DNA from: Bedellia somnulentella
Lineage: Eukaryota > Arthropoda > Insecta > Lepidoptera > Bedelliidae
DNA length: 64,000 bases
Assembly (NCBI GenBank): GCA_963576735.1
Contig: OY755175.1
Span: 388,401 to 452,400, forward strand
Reading direction: 5' to 3'
Notes under the pieces: model-generated
The model's database searches: none
Seen by the model: only the letters and a program-made list of their open reading frames with translations
What the model was told of the DNA's origin: nothing
Part shown: positions 54,997 through 64,000 of the stretch, piece by piece
Layout: every line of letters starts with the position of its first letter
Position numbering within the stretch: position 1 is the first letter of the stretch
Program-made: the position numbers and the translations under genes

Positions 54997-55294
54997 ATGT
55001 AAATATGCTAAACAATTGAGAATATAATAGTTGCTGATGGATTTCCAGACATCGCCATCGCCCAATAACAACAAAAAACTTTAATTAAACCTCTAAGTCG
55101 CCTTTTAAAACAGAAACAATGACATTATAGTACGGGTAAATACATGTTGCAAGATATCAGGAAGTACTAATGCCTGTGCCTACCATTAGGGAAATCAAGG
55201 TGTGAATTATTATGTTACAATCTCCTGATTCCCTTGATTGTGATTGATATCTGGTTTAGCTCGGTCTAACCTATATTAAGAGATAGGTATTCTA

Positions 55295-55650
55295 CTCAAG
55301 ACTGAAGCGCTCATGCCGTATATCCGGGGTTGGCAGAGGTACTAATACTTCTGCACATTACGTGACATCGCCACCTGGGGTTCAGAGTACCCACGATTTA
55401 CTAGGACAGTGTACTCACGTGATAGGGGGCAGGCCAATCGTAGGTTAGTGTGAATATACTGTCACGTGGCTTAGTACAGCTTATGTGGGTTTCCTCACGA
55501 AGTTTTCCCTCACCGTTAACAAACAAGATAAATTGACCACACATATGGCTTTAGAAAGGACAAATTGGTGTAGGGCTGGCCCGAGATTTTAACTCACGCC
55601 TCTCTGTATTGACGGACGGTCATTTTACCCATTGGACTATCACGGCAGCG
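55295..55650 (-). mobile_element. SINE B, full length, diverged
   Basis: TTGGCAGAGGTACTAATAC to TTACCCATTGGACTATCACG (box A on minus: TAGTCCAATGGGTAA). The inner 3' hairpin lost its CCCCGAAG half (ATATCCGGGGTTGG). Confidence 0.88.
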
Positions 55651-56329
55651 GTATTCTAGTAACTTAATAAGAATAATACACCTTCATTCAAAGCAAACAA
55701 ATATGTAGTACAAAAATAATTGTATACACTCTTTGATAAAGTTAAAATATTCACACCCCCTGCTCAAATACAAAATCGTTGAATAAACAAAGAGAACAGA
55801 AAGGAAACTCTTCTATTTCTCAATCATTAACCCCAAGTTGCGAAGTTGGAATCTTTAAAAAAGGACTCCGTTGAAGGCAGTGCTTGCATACAGTTTAAAA
55901 AGTTTAACCCCTTTGTCCGCTTCGATTAATATTAAAAGAAAAGAATGGCCGTAATTAATTCGTTGCGCTTTGCGTCGCCATCGCCTTGCCGGGAACAAAA
56001 TAAAAAACAGGCTTTTAGCCGCAAGAAAATACATTTTAATATTCTTCGTCAATTTCCTTTCAATAATATTTTACTTGGACATTGTTCTTTTGCGCTTTTT
56101 AACTTTAACAATTTAGGCATACGTTTATTATAAGCCATTCCTGAGTGCTTACGGGTTTTTTTTTTCAATTAAGACACACATATACATGGTGGTATAAGTT
56201 GTGACTGAGATTCTTTGACTTTTCCCATGCTGGTTAAAAAAATGCCAACAACTCACTTATTATAGGGAGTATCAGTAAAACGATTGTATTTTATTACTTG
56301 ACTGCGCCAAAAACAGAGTTATGGTTTTG
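55651..56329. other. No recognised gene or repeat
   Basis: Two overlapping antisense ORFs (55855-56133) show no domain. Confidence 0.4.
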
Positions 56330-56563
56330 GCCGTGTAGTGTCAGCTTAGAATAACACTACCCCATTTCTACCCGTGGGTGATCGTAAAAGGCGACTAAGG
56401 GTATAGGGGCTTTTTAATTGATTTTTGGGCGATGTGGTTGGAGACCCGTCACCAAAAACATTTATTATTACCAACTTTTCCCCAATCAACTTCCAATTTT
56501 CATTCCAAAGCTCTGGCTACCCCGTTAAGGGATTTATAGCCGTGAGTATATGTATGTATGTAT
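56330..56563 (+). mobile_element. SINE A (TTAACG loop subfamily)
   Basis: GCCGTGTAGTGTCAGC, GACCCGTCACCAAAAAC, CTACCCCGTTAAGGGATTTA and the TATGTATG tail. A 13-base gap removes AAAGTGGCTGAGG. Confidence 0.92.
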
Positions 56564-56635
56564 GGTATTAGAGTAAGTGTTTGTATCAATTTTTTTTATC
56601 AGTTATGCTTTGCTTTCTTTGTAAGTAGCTCAAAG

Positions 56636-57000
56636 ACTCAAACATTCACGCCATATATCCCCGGAGGGTTTGGCAGAGGATCTAATGCTTCTCAACATCA
56701 CGTGACATCGTCACTTGATGTTCAGAGTACCTATTTTTTGCTTCGACAATGTACTCACGTGATAGAGGGCAGGCCTATCGTCGTTTGGGACGAATATCCC
56801 GCCACATGACGAAGTAGAACTAAGCCGTGTAGGGTTCCTTACGATGTTTTCCCTCATCGTAAACAACTAAGATTAATTTATAACAAAAGATACACACATG
56901 ACTTCAGAAAAGACACATGATGCAGGCCCGACTCAGGGATCGAACCAACGCCTCTTGGCATGATAAGCGTATGTGTATGTAACCACTGAACTATCTTGGT
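56636..57000 (-). mobile_element. SINE B, full length, old tail type
   Basis: GACTCAAACATTCACGCC tail, 3' hairpin ATCCCCGGAGGGTTTGG, both body hairpins diverged, head TAGTTCAGTGGTTAC (minus). Box B region GGTTCGATCCCTG. Confidence 0.88.
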
Positions 57001-58380
57001 TGGTTTATTTTTATATTTATTTATTATCTAGTCTTATTTTACATCCAAGTTTGGTAAAATACTCAAAGTAGCACGGAAGATCCAGCGAACCGCATTTGTT
57101 TCAACGTAATGCAAAACCCAGTGCGATCTTTGCATATTCAAGAACATTAACAATTGTAACAAAGTTAAAACGGAGATAATTAAGCCTTAGCTTTAATTGT
57201 CTAATTAAAAAGTGCATTAACACTCCTCGTGGGTTCTGGGAAGTGGAGTTCTAGCGAGAACCTATTTTATTTTAACAATAACTATCTTGCCAACGAAATC
57301 TGAATGAAATCTCAGTGGTACTCTGAAAATAGTATGTTATAAGCATTTTTGATTATGAAGCTAACGCAATGAGTAAACTCTCAACTTGGAAACCTGTACA
57401 ATGGTTCAACATTTTGTATAGTTTTACATTGTAGTTATATTTTTTTCAGTCGTTTTCTTTTAACCTGTTGAACGACCTGTCGTTTGTCATCAAAATCTAC
57501 ATCTGCTACTAACAATTAAAGTTATTATAAGTTTGTATTACTACTTATCCTATGCTTACAGGGCTCTGCCCCTTTTTTTATCTTTTAGTTAAGACCCTCG
57601 ATAAAACATGAAATCTTACTTCTGGACTCACTCGGTCAGTGTGCGCCCGTACATATTGATGTAAACCAATGTTATTTAAATGATTTTCCAGTCATGCTGC
57701 ATCATATTTTAGGTGTCCGAAATGTCTCAAAGCGGGGTCGGAGGGAGGCGTTGGAGGGGGCGGTGGAGGGGGTGGCGGTCGTCTAGATAATTTCCCAGCG
57801 GTCGTTATCGAATATTGACAGGAAAAATTGCCGCGCCTTCGGGACTGCTTATAATATTCTATCATTCCATACACTTTGTACAACTGTAGTTCACTCAACT
57901 TCTCGGAGTTTTTATTGCTGCAATCGAGAGTAATGTTCCTGTTATTAGTTGACTTTACCGGGAACGTTCAATGGAAACTTATTATTCTGGACTATATTGC
58001 AGGGGATGTATGAATGTAAAGTAGTAACAGATAGTAGTAGATATACTGAGCTAATATATACATAAATAAGTATAACTGTGTAGCTGGACTATTAAAGAAA
58101 CCTCTAGACAGAACTTCAAGTTCCTGTGTACAGTAGTTTCGGCTGTGGCATTGATTCTAAAAATAAAAATGCAATTATTACCCTCACTGTTAATATGCCT
58201 CAAATTCTTCATATACGACTTTGCGACTAATGTGATTCGATTAGCTACATTTGAACCAAACTCCGAAAAGTAAATATTACAAACAAAAATTATTCAAGCT
58301 AAATAGGTACAGAAATAACTGTTAAACATTTCCGCGCTAAAAATCATCTCATAAATAATATTGTTAACAAACAAAATAAA
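57001..58380. other. No recognised gene or repeat (1.4 kb)
   Basis: It contains a G-rich stretch, 57733-57777 (GGAGGGGGCGGTGGAGGGGG), and otherwise unique-looking AT-rich DNA. Confidence 0.45.
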
Positions 58381-58382
58381 AA

Positions 58383-58500
58383 GTGACCATTGTGATTGGT
58401 CAGCCATTTAGAAAAACCGATAATTTTCGCGCCATCTCGACGTCAACAGCGGCGGCGACGGCGGCGGCGGCGGGCGCCTCGAGCAAAGCAAACGCTTTTA
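58383..58500. promoter_or_regulatory. CpG-rich patch with CCAAT and E2F-like words
   Basis: TGATTGGTCAGCCA (inverted CCAAT) is followed by TTTTCGCGCCATC (E2F-like) and a (GGC)n-rich run, 58450-58480. Promoter-like by composition. It lies about 0.9 kb upstream of the THAP exon, on the same strand if functional. Confidence 0.3.
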
Positions 58501-59406
58501 GCACAACAAAACATTTCAAATCTCGAACGAAAACTTTTTTAATTTCTGCACAAAAAAACAGTTTGAATTTCCCGCGGGAAGGCGGAGATCGTTAAAATTA
58601 ACAAAGGATATTGGCACTTGATTAATGGGCACTTTCTTCGGCGAATCCTAATTGTTTAATTTGCTTTTACAACACCGCTGAAGTGATGGGCCGTGGGTGT
58701 CACCGGGCCACCATTTGGTATTTTCATCGCAAAACTGAAAACGAAATTTATATTAAAGTTTGACAAACATAATATTGATAGATTACTAAGAAAATAGAAT
58801 TATAGATTAAAGGTGTTTTAAGTATCTTTTATTTATTTTTAAATATTATTCATCAATTCGTCACAACTTTATCGACTAAATTTTCACGTAATGTTCAAAT
58901 AATCAATAATCAATGAAATCATTGGAAAGTTAATGGATGTATCAAGCAATAGACTTGTTGTTTTTATATTTAAATATGCGACATATTTTGTAACTCATCA
59001 AAAATCAGTGAATTGTTGTGAGTGTAACGTCACAACACAGATTTTTTAGATCGCACCTAGGAAAGAAAATATTATACATCATAGCATTCACCCACAAATA
59101 TAATGAAAGGATTCAAAAAGAAGAAAGCTAAGATACAAGTTACACCCAGTTTTAGTTTCATTTTTGTATATTTTATCGTGAAATAACCATAAATTTATGA
59201 TAGAAATAATACCGGTACTTATTTGTTTTACGGCCTTAGATTAAAACAAAAAACGGAAGATGGGTGACTCGCCTCTAGTGCGTGAATCCTTTTAATCAGG
59301 CTAACGTCGCCTAATTGCGCTCAGTTGCAATCGACAAGTGACAGGAACAGGTGTGTGACTCGAAGAAACAGTTTCATTATTTTAAGCGAGATAGCGGTTA
59401 CCAAAA
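58501..59406. other. No recognised repeat; possible upstream region of the THAP exon
   Basis: No insertion recognised in 0.9 kb, unlike the rest of the window, which fits selection against insertions near a promoter but is only suggestive. Confidence 0.3.
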
Positions 59407-59483
59407 ATGCCTTCGTGTTTTTTTATGCGTTGTACAAACTATTCCAAAAGAAAAAACAAATCTCATGGAATCACTTTTCACTC
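59407..59483 (+). CDS. THAP zinc-finger first coding exon (candidate host gene)
   Basis: From ACCAAAAATG the frame reads MPSCFFMRCTNYSKRK, NKSHGITFH, then a serine codon split by the splice donor CTC|GTAAGTA. THAP domains begin M(V/P)..C with a C..C pair 2-4 residues apart and then a G..FH.FP block. C4 and C9 and the GITFH block are in the right places. Without splicing the frame stops at TAA within the donor. The next exon (FP.., a conserved W, CxxH) was not found downstream, so the gene is partial here or a relic. THAP proteins bind DNA and include transposase-derived factors. Confidence 0.6.
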
Positions 59484-59528
59484 GTAAGTACATAAAAACT
59501 TAAAAAGAATATGATATTTTTAAATTCA

Positions 59529-59613
59529 CTTTTTTTCTTTCCTTTATTTATTCTTTATTTATTAGTAATAATCCCCACATGAGGTTTCCATGAATAAAAA
59601 GATTTAAATCACT
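59529..59613 (+). mobile_element. Element E 3' part, solo
   Basis: TTTTTTTCTTTCCTTTATTT to CCCCACATGAGGTTTCCATG and AAAAAGATTTAAATCAC. It sits just inside the putative THAP intron. Confidence 0.75.
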
Positions 59614-59880
59614 TATTGCTTTGTTCGCCATTTTGCAGAGTGAGATAGAAATATACAATACGCTATCTGGTATCGTCGTTGATACAATTTGACCCGAAGT
59701 ATCCCGAAGACGCACGACACGCATTCGCTTGTCTCGCTCACGCTATTTTCGAATCAAATAGTTTGTCTTGGTCGAATCAAATATGTTGTATGAGTGTGCG
59801 TGCTGTGTAGTTGTGAATATGCCTCTTTTCAGTTGAAGATCATAATAAGTGCCGCATCTTCCGTATTTTGTTGTAATCAA

Positions 59881-60081
59881 AGCTCACGGCCATAAATCCC
59901 AAAAGTGGAAGCTTAGAAGTTTAGCCAGAGCTTTAGAGCTAAAATCTAGAGAAATAGAGGAGTATAGGTTTTCAACTACAAAGCCCAAATACCACTTAAA
60001 AGCCCGATACCCTTAGTCGCCTCTTTACGACACCCGTAGGTAGAAAGGGATAGTGACATTCTAAGCCGGCACTACACAGCA
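59881..60081 (-). mobile_element. SINE A, diverged (GAAGCTCTGG subfamily)
   Basis: AGCTCACGGCCATAAATCCC to CCGGCACTACACAGC with a ~35-bp internal deletion around TCTAGAGAAATAGAGG. Confidence 0.82.
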
Positions 60082-60477
60082 AAGTTGCTTCCATTTTCAT
60101 TTTTGTATATTCTCCAAATCAATCGTGAATAAAACTACCAATTTATAATAAATGCCGGTATTTATTTCTTTCTCACAAGGATAACAATTGTAAACATAAC
60201 AGTGCTTAATAAAATAATCAAATCACCAAACGGGAAGACAGTGGCAATCAATCGAACAAAGGAGGTTCGAAACAGGCAAACTTTCTGACTTCCGTTTCGT
60301 TCCAATCAATTACGATTTTATTTAACGCCGTTTTCGTGGAGCCTTCACATTAAAGATCCAATGACAAAGGGCTGCTTTTAGACAGGGGCGGGAAACAAAC
60401 TCATATTTTATAAAATCAGACGTTAGTTTACCTTACCTTTGGTTTCTTCCTGCATTCGTAAAGGGCGAATCAGTTTA

Positions 60478-60640
60478 CTGGGGTTTTAAGCGATTGTCCA
60501 CCATGTCCCAGCAATATCAACGTTTATTTTACAGTCCTTGCCTCACTCAACTAAAAATTGCTGAAGAATTTCTCATACTGATGCTCTGGTAACCCTTTTT
60601 ATAGGTTTAACTGCCGTGAGTCCATGAATTTATGTATGTA
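60478..60640 (+). mobile_element. Decayed SINE A
   Basis: TTACTGGGGTTTTAAGCGAT through CCTCACTCAACTAAAAATTG and GCTCTGGTAACCC to CTGCCGTGAGTCCATG. Confidence 0.7.
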
Positions 60641-60652
60641 GTAGGCACTCTA

Positions 60653-60852
60653 ATTTAAATCATTTTGTTCATGAAAACCTCATGTCGGGATTATTACTAA
60701 TAAATAAAGAATAAATAAAGGAAAGAAAAATTTTGACACAGGCGGGAATCGAACCCGCGGCCTATAGCGACGGGGGCGTATACCCGAGGTCACGGGTTCG
60801 ATTCCCGCCAGTGTCAAATTTTTTCTTTCCTTTATTTATTCTTTATTTATTA
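60653..60852. mobile_element. Element E inverted dimer with tRNA-like halves
   Basis: Left arm (60693-60758: TACTAATAAATAAAGAATAA...GACACAGGCGGGAATCGAAC) and right arm (60793-60854) are inverted copies that include part of the tRNA-like T arm. The left side alone continues to the E 3' end (CCTCATGTCGGGATTATTAC). GTAGGCACTCTA / GTAGCCACTCTA (60641-60652, 60853-60864) flank it as a target duplication with one change. Confidence 0.85.
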
Positions 60853-60864
60853 GTAGCCACTCTA

Positions 60865-60996
60865 TTAGCCCAGAGTCAATATTTATTTCATCTATTGGTT
60901 TTCGCTCTCCTCTGCTATCATGAGATAGTGTGTATACAAAGCGGGAATAATTCTGCCTGTTTAAAGTCAATGCACAGTTGAGAAAACAAAATCAAA
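60865..60996. other. Unique spacer
   Basis: Short spacer with no recognised content. Confidence 0.4.
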
Positions 60997-61007
60997 GCTT
61001 AAATTAC

Positions 61008-61369
61008 ATAACATAACATAAACGTTCACGCCGAATATCCTCGAAGGGGTTGGCAGAGGTACTAATACTTCTGAACATCACGTGACTTTGTCACCTGGTG
61101 TTCAGAGTACCCACGTTTTGCATGGACAGTGTACTCACGTGATAGGGGGCAGGCCTATCGCCGTTTTGTACGAATACACTGTCACATGACTAAGTACAAC
61201 TCAGCCATGTGGGTTTCCTCACGATGTTTTCCCTCACCGTTAACAACCGTGATAAATTAACCACACATATGTCTTTAGAAAAGACAAATTGGTGTAGGCC
61301 CGACCCAGGATTTGAACACTAGTCGTTTGCACGATAACCGAGTGTTCTACCCACTGGGCTATCACGGTT
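61008..61369 (-). mobile_element. SINE B reference copy, 362 bp, 11-bp target duplication
   Basis: GCTTAAATTAC at 60997-61007 and 61370-61380. On the minus strand: head with box A TAGCCCAGTGGGTAG and box B GTTCAAATCCTGG; body with hairpin 1 (61183-61125, GACAGTGTA/TACACTGTC outer, GATAGG/CCTATC inner) and hairpin 2 (61105-61071, CTGAACA/TGTTCAG); 3' hairpin GCCAACCCCTTCGAGGATA; (ATGTT)n tail. Contains CACGTGA E-box words. Non-coding. Confidence 0.97.
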
Positions 61370-61380
61370 GCTTAAATTAC

Positions 61381-62221
61381 GTGATATATAATTATCCTCT
61401 ACCTACCTCTGCCAAACTTTTAGTGATATAATACTGATGTCATTTCTTCTTTCCGCTATTTTTTACATTTATTGTAACACATTTAAATAATTTAATGAAC
61501 TGATATATCATTGAATATCAACTTGCATAGGCTGTTAAAACCTTAACAATGAATTGACCTTCTTAACATCTAGACGATTCTCATCATATTTAATACATCA
61601 ATACCTAAATAAAACCTATTAACAATGAATTAATTCAGAAGGTCTTTCTCTGAATCCAGCTCTCGCCGAGTCATTTAGATCGCTCAATAAGAGACTCTTG
61701 AAAGGGAACAATTATTTTTTTTATGAAACGAACGATTCTTAATTTGAACTATTGTTTTTTATTCAATTAAACCGTAAAAGCTTTCTTGGTCGAGTTGAAA
61801 ATTTAAATTGGAGTCCCATTCCGCTAGGATCGGACCTCTTTGAGAAGACCCACTCCAATGACGAGTTTATGAGAATTTCATTTGCTAGCATATTATTACG
61901 TCTTTGTTCTTAGGTATTCTATTTAAGTAAAGGTTTCCTCTTATTGCACTGGAATAATATTATTTTGAATGCAGAATAGTATTTTAGTATAACAGCTTGT
62001 TGTTACTTAATATAATCAGGTTTGCCACTATTTCGTGTACGTTTCGAGGTTAATTAGGCTGTGTATGTCAACGGATACATTCTCTTTGTATCTTATATCA
62101 TGTACTACATTATGTATTAGTTATGCTTGCTGCTATTGTATCATATAAATGGTAGCAAGAATTATCAGTTGCTAGTTTTAGCTTACTTTATAGAAGGAGG
62201 ATAATGGCGTAAAATAGGGGA
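61381..62221. other. No recognised gene or repeat
   Basis: AT-rich; no domain, no repeat recognised. Confidence 0.45.
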
Positions 62222-62450
62222 TTTATTTTATTTATTTATTTGGAAAACTTACAGCTAAATAATAACGATATAAGTAACAGTACATAGCATCGATGCCAAT
62301 TAAAAGTTTTCACCAATAGTTTATATGAGAGGTAAAATATAATAATTACGCTTAATTTACAACCATTATAGTGCCTATTCTAAAACAAAAACGTATCGAT
62401 ATGTATATTAACAAGTACAAAGAAATATATATATATATATAAACAATTAG
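62222..62450 (-). mobile_element. CR1/Jockey LINE 3' end
   Basis: TTTATTTATTTATTTGGAAA followed by ACTTACAGCTAAATAATAAC is the reverse complement of the 3' end of the nested LINE near 29490-29540. UTR only, with a (TA)n run at 62424-62441. Confidence 0.7.
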
Positions 62451-62477
62451 CCATGTAAAACTTTTTCAAAGGGAACT

Positions 62478-62755
62478 CGACTCAAATATTCACGCTGTAT
62501 ATCCCGAGGTAATGGTAGAGGTACTAATACTTCTAAACATAACGCGACGCTAATGTCGCTTTGTGTTTAGGGTACCAACGTTTTGCTTTGACAGTGTTAT
62601 ATACGAATATACTGTCACACGACTAAGTACAATTTGAACATGATAAATTAAGCACACAAGTAGTTTTAGGAAAGACACTTTGGTGCACAACACTTGAACC
62701 CACGCTTTTTTGCAAGAGAGCCGGTGATACTTCCCACTGAGCTACCATGAAAGAA
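62478..62755 (-). mobile_element. SINE B2 subfamily copy
   Basis: Shorter variant: hairpin 1 is collapsed (GACAGTGTTATATACGAATA) and the linker to the head is reduced. Head on minus: GGTAGCTCAGTGGGAAG and GTGGGTTCAAGTGTTG. TCAAATATTCACGC tail type. Almost identical to the copy at 63770-64000. Confidence 0.88.
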
Positions 62756-62788
62756 AACTGACTGAATAATCATCTCGACATAATTGAA

Positions 62789-63035
62789 GTCGTGTAGTGT
62801 CGTCTTAGAATATCGCTACCCCGTTTCTACCGATGGGTGTACGTAAGCGGCGACTAACGGTATTGGGGCTTTTAAGGGATTTTTGGGCGATGCGGTTGGA
62901 GACCCATCACCAACAACCTATATTTTTGCCATCTTTTCCCCACTCACATTTCCAAAAGTGGCTGAGGAATTTCTAATTCCTTAGCTCTGGCTACCCCTTC
63001 TAGGGATTTACAGCCGTGAGTATATGTATGTATGT
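62789..63035 (+). mobile_element. SINE A, full length with 11-bp target duplication
   Basis: ACATAATTGAA at 62778-62788 and 63036-63046. It carries GTGTACGTAAG and CTAACGGTATTGGGGC, the commonest subfamily here. Confidence 0.95.
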
Positions 63036-63082
63036 ACATAATTGAACTCTAAGCGGTATCTGACTACTCACGTAGACAAATG

Positions 63083-63294
63083 ATACAGATTTACTCACAT
63101 AAATAATATTTTAGCAAAATTTAATGTGTGTAATTATTAAAATGGTATTTTATATGCTGACCTGTTTTTGGTTTAAGGACCAGCTGTATATACCTGTTTT
63201 TATTTATGTGATATTTCTGTCTTAAACTGTTGGTTGGCTTTAAATAAATAAAAAAATAAAAATACAGATTTACTCACATAAATATTATTTTAGC
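63083..63294 (+). mobile_element. LINE tail insertion between 33-bp direct repeats
   Basis: ATACAGATTTACTCACATAA starts both 63083-63115 and 63262-63294 (33 bp, nearly identical). The 146 bp between ends GTTGGCTTTAAATAAATAAA and an A-rich tail, as a truncated LINE or SINE 3' end would. Confidence 0.75.
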
Positions 63295-63537
63295 CGCGTA
63301 GTTCCGGCTTAAAATGTCACTAGCTCTTTTTACACAGGGGTGTCATTAGAGGCGACTAAGGGTATGGTACCTATGGGACTTTTTTAAATGTTTTTTGAGC
63401 AAAGCGGTTGGAGACCCATCACAAACGATACATCATTTCTTATCCCCTATCACCTTCCAAATGTGGCGGAGTTCCTAGCTCTGAAGCTCTGGCTGCCTCT
63501 TTTTGGGACTTATGGCCGTGAGTATATGTACGTATGT
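63293..63537 (+). mobile_element. SINE A (GAAGCTCTGG subfamily), diverged
   Basis: GCCGCGTAGTTCCGGC to ATGGCCGTGAGTATATG. It begins exactly at the end of the second 33-bp repeat. Confidence 0.88.
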
Positions 63538-63769
63538 ATTAAAATATTGTAAATTTATGTAACTTGACCCATTTTGTGTGCACAAACTTTCTGCTGATTG
63601 ATAATATTGACGCTCCGTTTTCAATAAATCATTTATATTTACAAATAACATTTAATTTGATATTTCACTATCATAATTGCCACAAAAGAAAATCACTGCC
63701 AGATAAAATTTAAATAAAACCTCAAAACTCATAGAAAGCCGCCGTATTTTTTTTTAAAGGTAATCTTGT

Positions 63770-64000
63770 CAAATATTCACGCTGTATATCCCGAGGTAAT
63801 GGTAGAGGTACTAATACTTCTAAACATAACGCGACGCTAATGTCGCTTTGTGTTTAGGGTACCAACGTTTTGCTTTGACAGTGTTATATACGAATATACT
63901 GTCACACGACTAAGTACGATTTGAACATGATAAATTAAGCACACAAGTAGTTTTAGGAAAGACACTTTGGTGCACAACACTTGAACCCACGCTTTTTTGC
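63770..64000 (-). mobile_element. SINE B2 subfamily copy, cut by window edge
   Basis: Differs from 62480-62711 at about one base over 230. The head lies beyond the window. Confidence 0.9.

Noticed and set aside
57692..57898. Proline-rich small ORF
   Set aside because: Produced by a G-rich run read on the minus strand; no conservation or start context.
58383..58595. Ala-rich ORF with good composition
   Set aside because: Derived from a (GGC)n-rich patch; more plausible as promoter or UTR-type CpG-rich DNA.

Overview
This window looks like an AT-rich intergenic or intronic block of an insect nuclear genome, almost certainly a moth or butterfly (Lepidoptera). There are no operons, ribosome-binding sites or dense ORFs. 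Dispersed families I recognise from lepidopteran DNA recur throughout: the ~245 bp SINE ending in (TATG)n, the block beginning GGGTTCCGTAGCC, the AACCGACTTC block, Helitrons ending in CTAG, mariner, and several non-LTR retrotransposons (LINEs). All family assignments come from reading, not from a database search.

The bulk of the sequence is layers of insertions. Names used here are mine. SINE A: ~245 bp, GCCGTGTAGTG... to (TATG)n, over 30 copies or fragments. SINE B: ~360 bp, tRNA-like head, hairpin-rich body, (ATGTT)n tail, about 18 copies. Element G: AACCGACTTC head joined to a SINE B-type 3' part, with an optional ~195 bp module F. Element E: tRNA-like sequence plus a TTTCTTTCC... 3' part, often present as inverted dimers or a tandem array. 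LINE L1: RTE-like reverse transcriptase whose 3' hairpin and tail match SINE A. LINE L2: a second endonuclease/RT LINE with a (GAT)n tail. CR1/Jockey-type LINEs: X, Y and the nested 27.8-29.5 kb element.

Layout. 0-8.4 kb: G/F composite, palindromic MITE, Helitron end, SINEs and the GGGTTCCGTAG block. 8.4-17 kb: a LINE graveyard with a 418 bp perfect inverted repeat, a twin-primed L1 inside L2, and 32 bp terminal inverted repeats that may outline an old DNA transposon with a transposase remnant. 18-20.1 kb: a 46 bp minisatellite with a 92 bp higher-order dimer. 21-26.5 kb: G/F, SINEs and a mariner pseudogene. 27.3-30 kb: an L1 copy with target-site duplications split by a CR1/Jockey LINE that keeps a long open RT frame. 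32.4-34.1 kb: two Helitrons head-to-tail, the second carrying a helicase C-terminus. 36 kb: 222 bp tandem repeats of the L1 3' end. 40-41.8 kb: E fold-back and a 315 bp tandem array with three tRNA-like units. 42-64 kb: mostly SINE copies in unrecognised AT-rich DNA.

The only host-gene candidate is a short THAP zinc-finger first exon at 59407-59483 (+) with a consensus splice donor; no later exon was found. A few GC-rich or motif-dense patches (2.5, 26.4, 37.4, 43.0, 58.4 kb) may be regulatory, at low confidence. The main biological thread is parasitism among retroelements: L1, SINE A and SINE B end in the same two-tier RNA hairpin followed by GGCGTGA or GCCGTGA and a short tandem tail, which suggests one L1-type reverse transcriptase moved all three.
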